A stretch of DNA of 6,838 nt, taken from JAFHCF01 sp048497495. Lineage in GTDB: Bacteria; Pseudomonadota; Alphaproteobacteria; Rhizobiales; Ancalomicrobiaceae. The stretch is from assembly GCA_048497495.1 (NCBI GenBank), contig JAFHCF010000174.1, positions 1-6,838 of the forward strand, read 5' to 3'. The position numbers and the translations under genes were made by a program. The notes beneath the pieces were generated by a model. It did not search any database and had not been told where the DNA came from. It saw only the letters and a list, made by a program, of their open reading frames with translations. Below, piece by piece: positions 6,070 through 6,838 of the stretch. Position 1 is the first letter of the stretch. The number at the start of each line of letters is the position of its first letter.

Positions 6070-6217
6070 CTAGAGCAAAGCGTGGGGAAATGTAAGCGGG
6101 CACGGCGGTTTTTCGCCGCCATGGCCGACGATTGCGTCTCGTGGAGGGACGATGGGCGCGGCCCCCTTGGTGCGCCGGCATGTCTCGCCTTATTGTCGAC
6201 TTCGACCCGCCTCATTC
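6070..6217. other. Divergent intergenic region between rluB-like gene and tadA
   Basis: This stretch must carry the promoters of both divergent genes, but I see no convincing -35/-10 pair on either strand. A short GC-rich inverted repeat with a TTTTT loop lies at 6103-6118 (CGGCG/CGCCG); it has no T-run after it and is not a terminator. An SD-like GGAGGG at 6143-6148 precedes an ATG at 6152 that is out of frame with tadA. Confidence 0.35.
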
Positions 6218-6221
6218 GGAG
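6218..6221 (+). promoter_or_regulatory. Ribosome binding site GGAG deciding the tadA start
   Basis: GGAG lies 6 nt before the GTG at 6228. The alternative in-frame starts (TTG 6132, ATG 6180, ATG 6255) have no comparable Shine-Dalgarno match at a good distance. Confidence 0.55.
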
Positions 6222-6227
6222 CCCGCC

Positions 6228-6686
6228 GTGGCCGACACTCGCTATCGTTCCTTCATGGCGGAAGCCCTCGCCGAGGCCGCCCGCGCCGGCGCGCGCGGCG
6301 AGGTGCCGGTCGGCGCCGTGGTGGTCAAGGACGGCGCGGTGATCGCCACCGGGCAGAACCGCGTCATCGCCGATCACGACCCGTCCGCCCATGCCGAGAT
6401 CGTCGCCCTGCGCGAGGCCGGCCGCGTTCTCGGATCGGAACGGCTGATCGACTGCGACCTGTGGGTGACGCTGGAACCCTGCCCGATGTGCGCCGCCGCG
6501 ATCTCCTTCGCGAGGCTCCGCCGGCTCTATTACGGCGCCGGCGACCCCAAGGGCGGCGCGGTCGAGAACGGCGTGCGCCTCTTCTCCTCGCCGACGTGCC
6601 ACCATGTGCCGGAGGTCTATTCGGGGATCGGCGAGCGCGAGGCGGGCGAGATGCTGCGCGACTTCTTCCGCCTCCGGCGCGAATGA
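6228..6686 (+). CDS. tadA: tRNA-specific adenosine deaminase TadA
   Basis: Deaminates adenosine 34 of tRNA-Arg(ACG) to inosine so that it can read CGU, CGC and CGA codons; an essential cytoplasmic zinc enzyme acting as a dimer. From the GTG start the product has 152 residues, close to the usual ~150-165. It shows the cytidine/deoxycytidylate deaminase fold motifs: GEVPVGAVVVKDG (24-36), the HAE motif with zinc ligand His55 and proton shuttle Glu57 in SAHAEIVALREAG, and PCPMC (84-88) with zinc ligands Cys85 and Cys88. YYGAGDPKGGAVENG follows at 101-115, typical of TadA. Start choice: GTG at 6228 has GGAG 6 nt upstream. An in-frame ATG at 6180 would add 16 residues without family-like sequence, and ATG at 6255 would cut into the first helix. 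The TGA stop shares its last base with a strong inverted repeat. It is divergent from the rluB-rsmD operon. Confidence 0.95.
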   Translation: MADTRYRSFMAEALAEAARAGARGEVPVGAVVVKDGAVIATGQNRVIADHDPSAHAEIVALREAGRVLGSERLIDCDLWVTLEPCPMCAAAISFARLRRLYYGAGDPKGGAVENGVRLFSSPTCHHVPEVYSGIGEREAGEMLRDFFRLRRE

Positions 6687-6718
6687 TACCAAAGGGCATT
6701 GAAAATGCCCTTTGGTAT
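6686..6718. repeat. Hairpin 1: perfect 15-bp inverted repeat, 3-nt loop
   Basis: ATACCAAAGGGCATT (6686-6700) and AATGCCCTTTGGTAT (6704-6718) are perfect reverse complements around GAA. It begins on the last base of the tadA stop codon. It could end or protect the tadA transcript, but the base run after the stem (TCCGTAAG) is not T-rich, nor is the minus-strand side, so it is not a classical intrinsic terminator. Confidence 0.9.
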
Positions 6719-6725
6719 TCCGTAA

Positions 6726-6764
6726 GCGAATTTCTCATGCCGCTGATGCCTGTGAGAAATTCGC
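6726..6764. repeat. Hairpin 2: perfect 12-bp inverted repeat, 15-nt loop
   Basis: GCGAATTTCTCA (6726-6737) and TGAGAAATTCGC (6753-6764) are perfect reverse complements around a 15-nt spacer containing GCTGATGCC. It is 7 nt after hairpin 1 and is AT-rich for this window. No T-tract follows on either strand. Confidence 0.88.
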
Positions 6765-6771
6765 ATGTCTT

Positions 6772-6805
6772 CAACGGTCGGATGCGTCGGCATCCCCGAC
6801 CGTTG
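6772..6805. repeat. Hairpin 3: 14-bp stem with 2-nt bulge, GTCG loop
   Basis: CAACGGTCGG (6772-6781) pairs with CCGACCGTTG (6796-6805), and ATGC (6782-6785) pairs with GCAT (6790-6793) around GTCG. Two extra C residues on the 3' side (6794-6795, or 6796-6797 in an alternative pairing) form a bulge. It follows hairpin 2 after another 7-nt linker. The remaining sequence to the window end (6806-6838) shows no gene or repeat. Confidence 0.85.
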
Positions 6806-6838
6806 GTACGAACCCCACCCGAGACGACGAAACCCGCC

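Noticed and set aside
6103..6118. Inverted repeat CGGCG/CGCCG with TTTTT loop
   Set aside because: Stem of only 5 bp, T-run in the loop rather than after the stem; not a terminator and probably chance in GC-rich DNA.
6152..6230. ATG at 6152 preceded by GGAGGG, upstream of tadA
   Set aside because: It is out of frame with tadA and would run far into tadA with an Arg-rich shadow translation. It was not taken as a gene or as the tadA start.
4009..6342. Very long open frame (777 codons) on the plus strand opposite the pseudouridine synthase gene
   Set aside because: It is an antisense shadow: the minus-strand gene has clear S4 and catalytic motifs, and the plus-strand translation is Ala/Arg/Leu low-complexity without any domain. 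GC-rich repeats that avoid stop codons explain its length. Other plus-strand frames here (3672-5051, 3731-4948) are rejected for the same reason.
6686..6718. Hairpin 1 as a classical rho-independent terminator of tadA
   Set aside because: The stem is excellent but there is no T-run after it on either strand. It is listed as an inverted repeat instead, although some terminating effect is possible.

Overview
The window is high-GC DNA with the gene content and protein style of an alphaproteobacterium, most likely of the Rhizobiales/Hyphomicrobiales type. The lineage is inferred from the form of MutL (endonuclease-type, CNHGRP motif), the divergent tadA / rluB-rsmD arrangement and codon usage. 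No rRNA or other taxonomic marker is present.

Layout, left to right. (1) Bases 1-756, plus strand: the C-terminal 251 residues of the mismatch-repair endonuclease MutL, with its 5' part outside the window. (2) Bases 779-1291, minus strand: a 170-residue uncharacterised protein with a PD-(D/E)XK-nuclease-like signature, in visibly lower-GC DNA, running tail to tail with mutL. (3) Bases 1292-1501: a non-coding gap with a weak promoter candidate and a 14-bp perfect palindrome for gene 2, and an intrinsic terminator serving the next minus-strand gene. (4) Bases 1502-3178, minus strand: a complete transmembrane methyl-accepting chemotaxis protein (4HB sensor, HAMP, MA signalling domain). (5) Bases 3179-3421: a 243-bp gap. 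(6) Bases 3422-6069, minus strand: a two-gene operon, rluB-like then rsmD, coupled by a GTGA overlap. Both products modify rRNA. The pseudouridine synthase carries a disordered Gly/Arg-rich tail of about 400 residues that contains six 16-residue tandem repeats. (7) Bases 6228-6686, plus strand: tadA, the tRNA A34 deaminase, divergent from rluB. (8) Bases 6686-6805: three consecutive strong inverted repeats with 7-nt linkers, starting on the last base of the tadA stop codon.

Functionally, tadA, rluB and rsmD form an RNA-modification cluster (wobble inosine, 23S pseudouridine, 16S m2G966). MutL belongs to DNA repair. The chemoreceptor and the nuclease-like orphan lie between two genes that point toward each other (mutL and rsmD) and look like an accessory insert at that junction. 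The points most worth a second look are the triple-hairpin array after tadA, the repeat-built tail of the pseudouridine synthase, and the orphan nuclease-like gene beside mutL.
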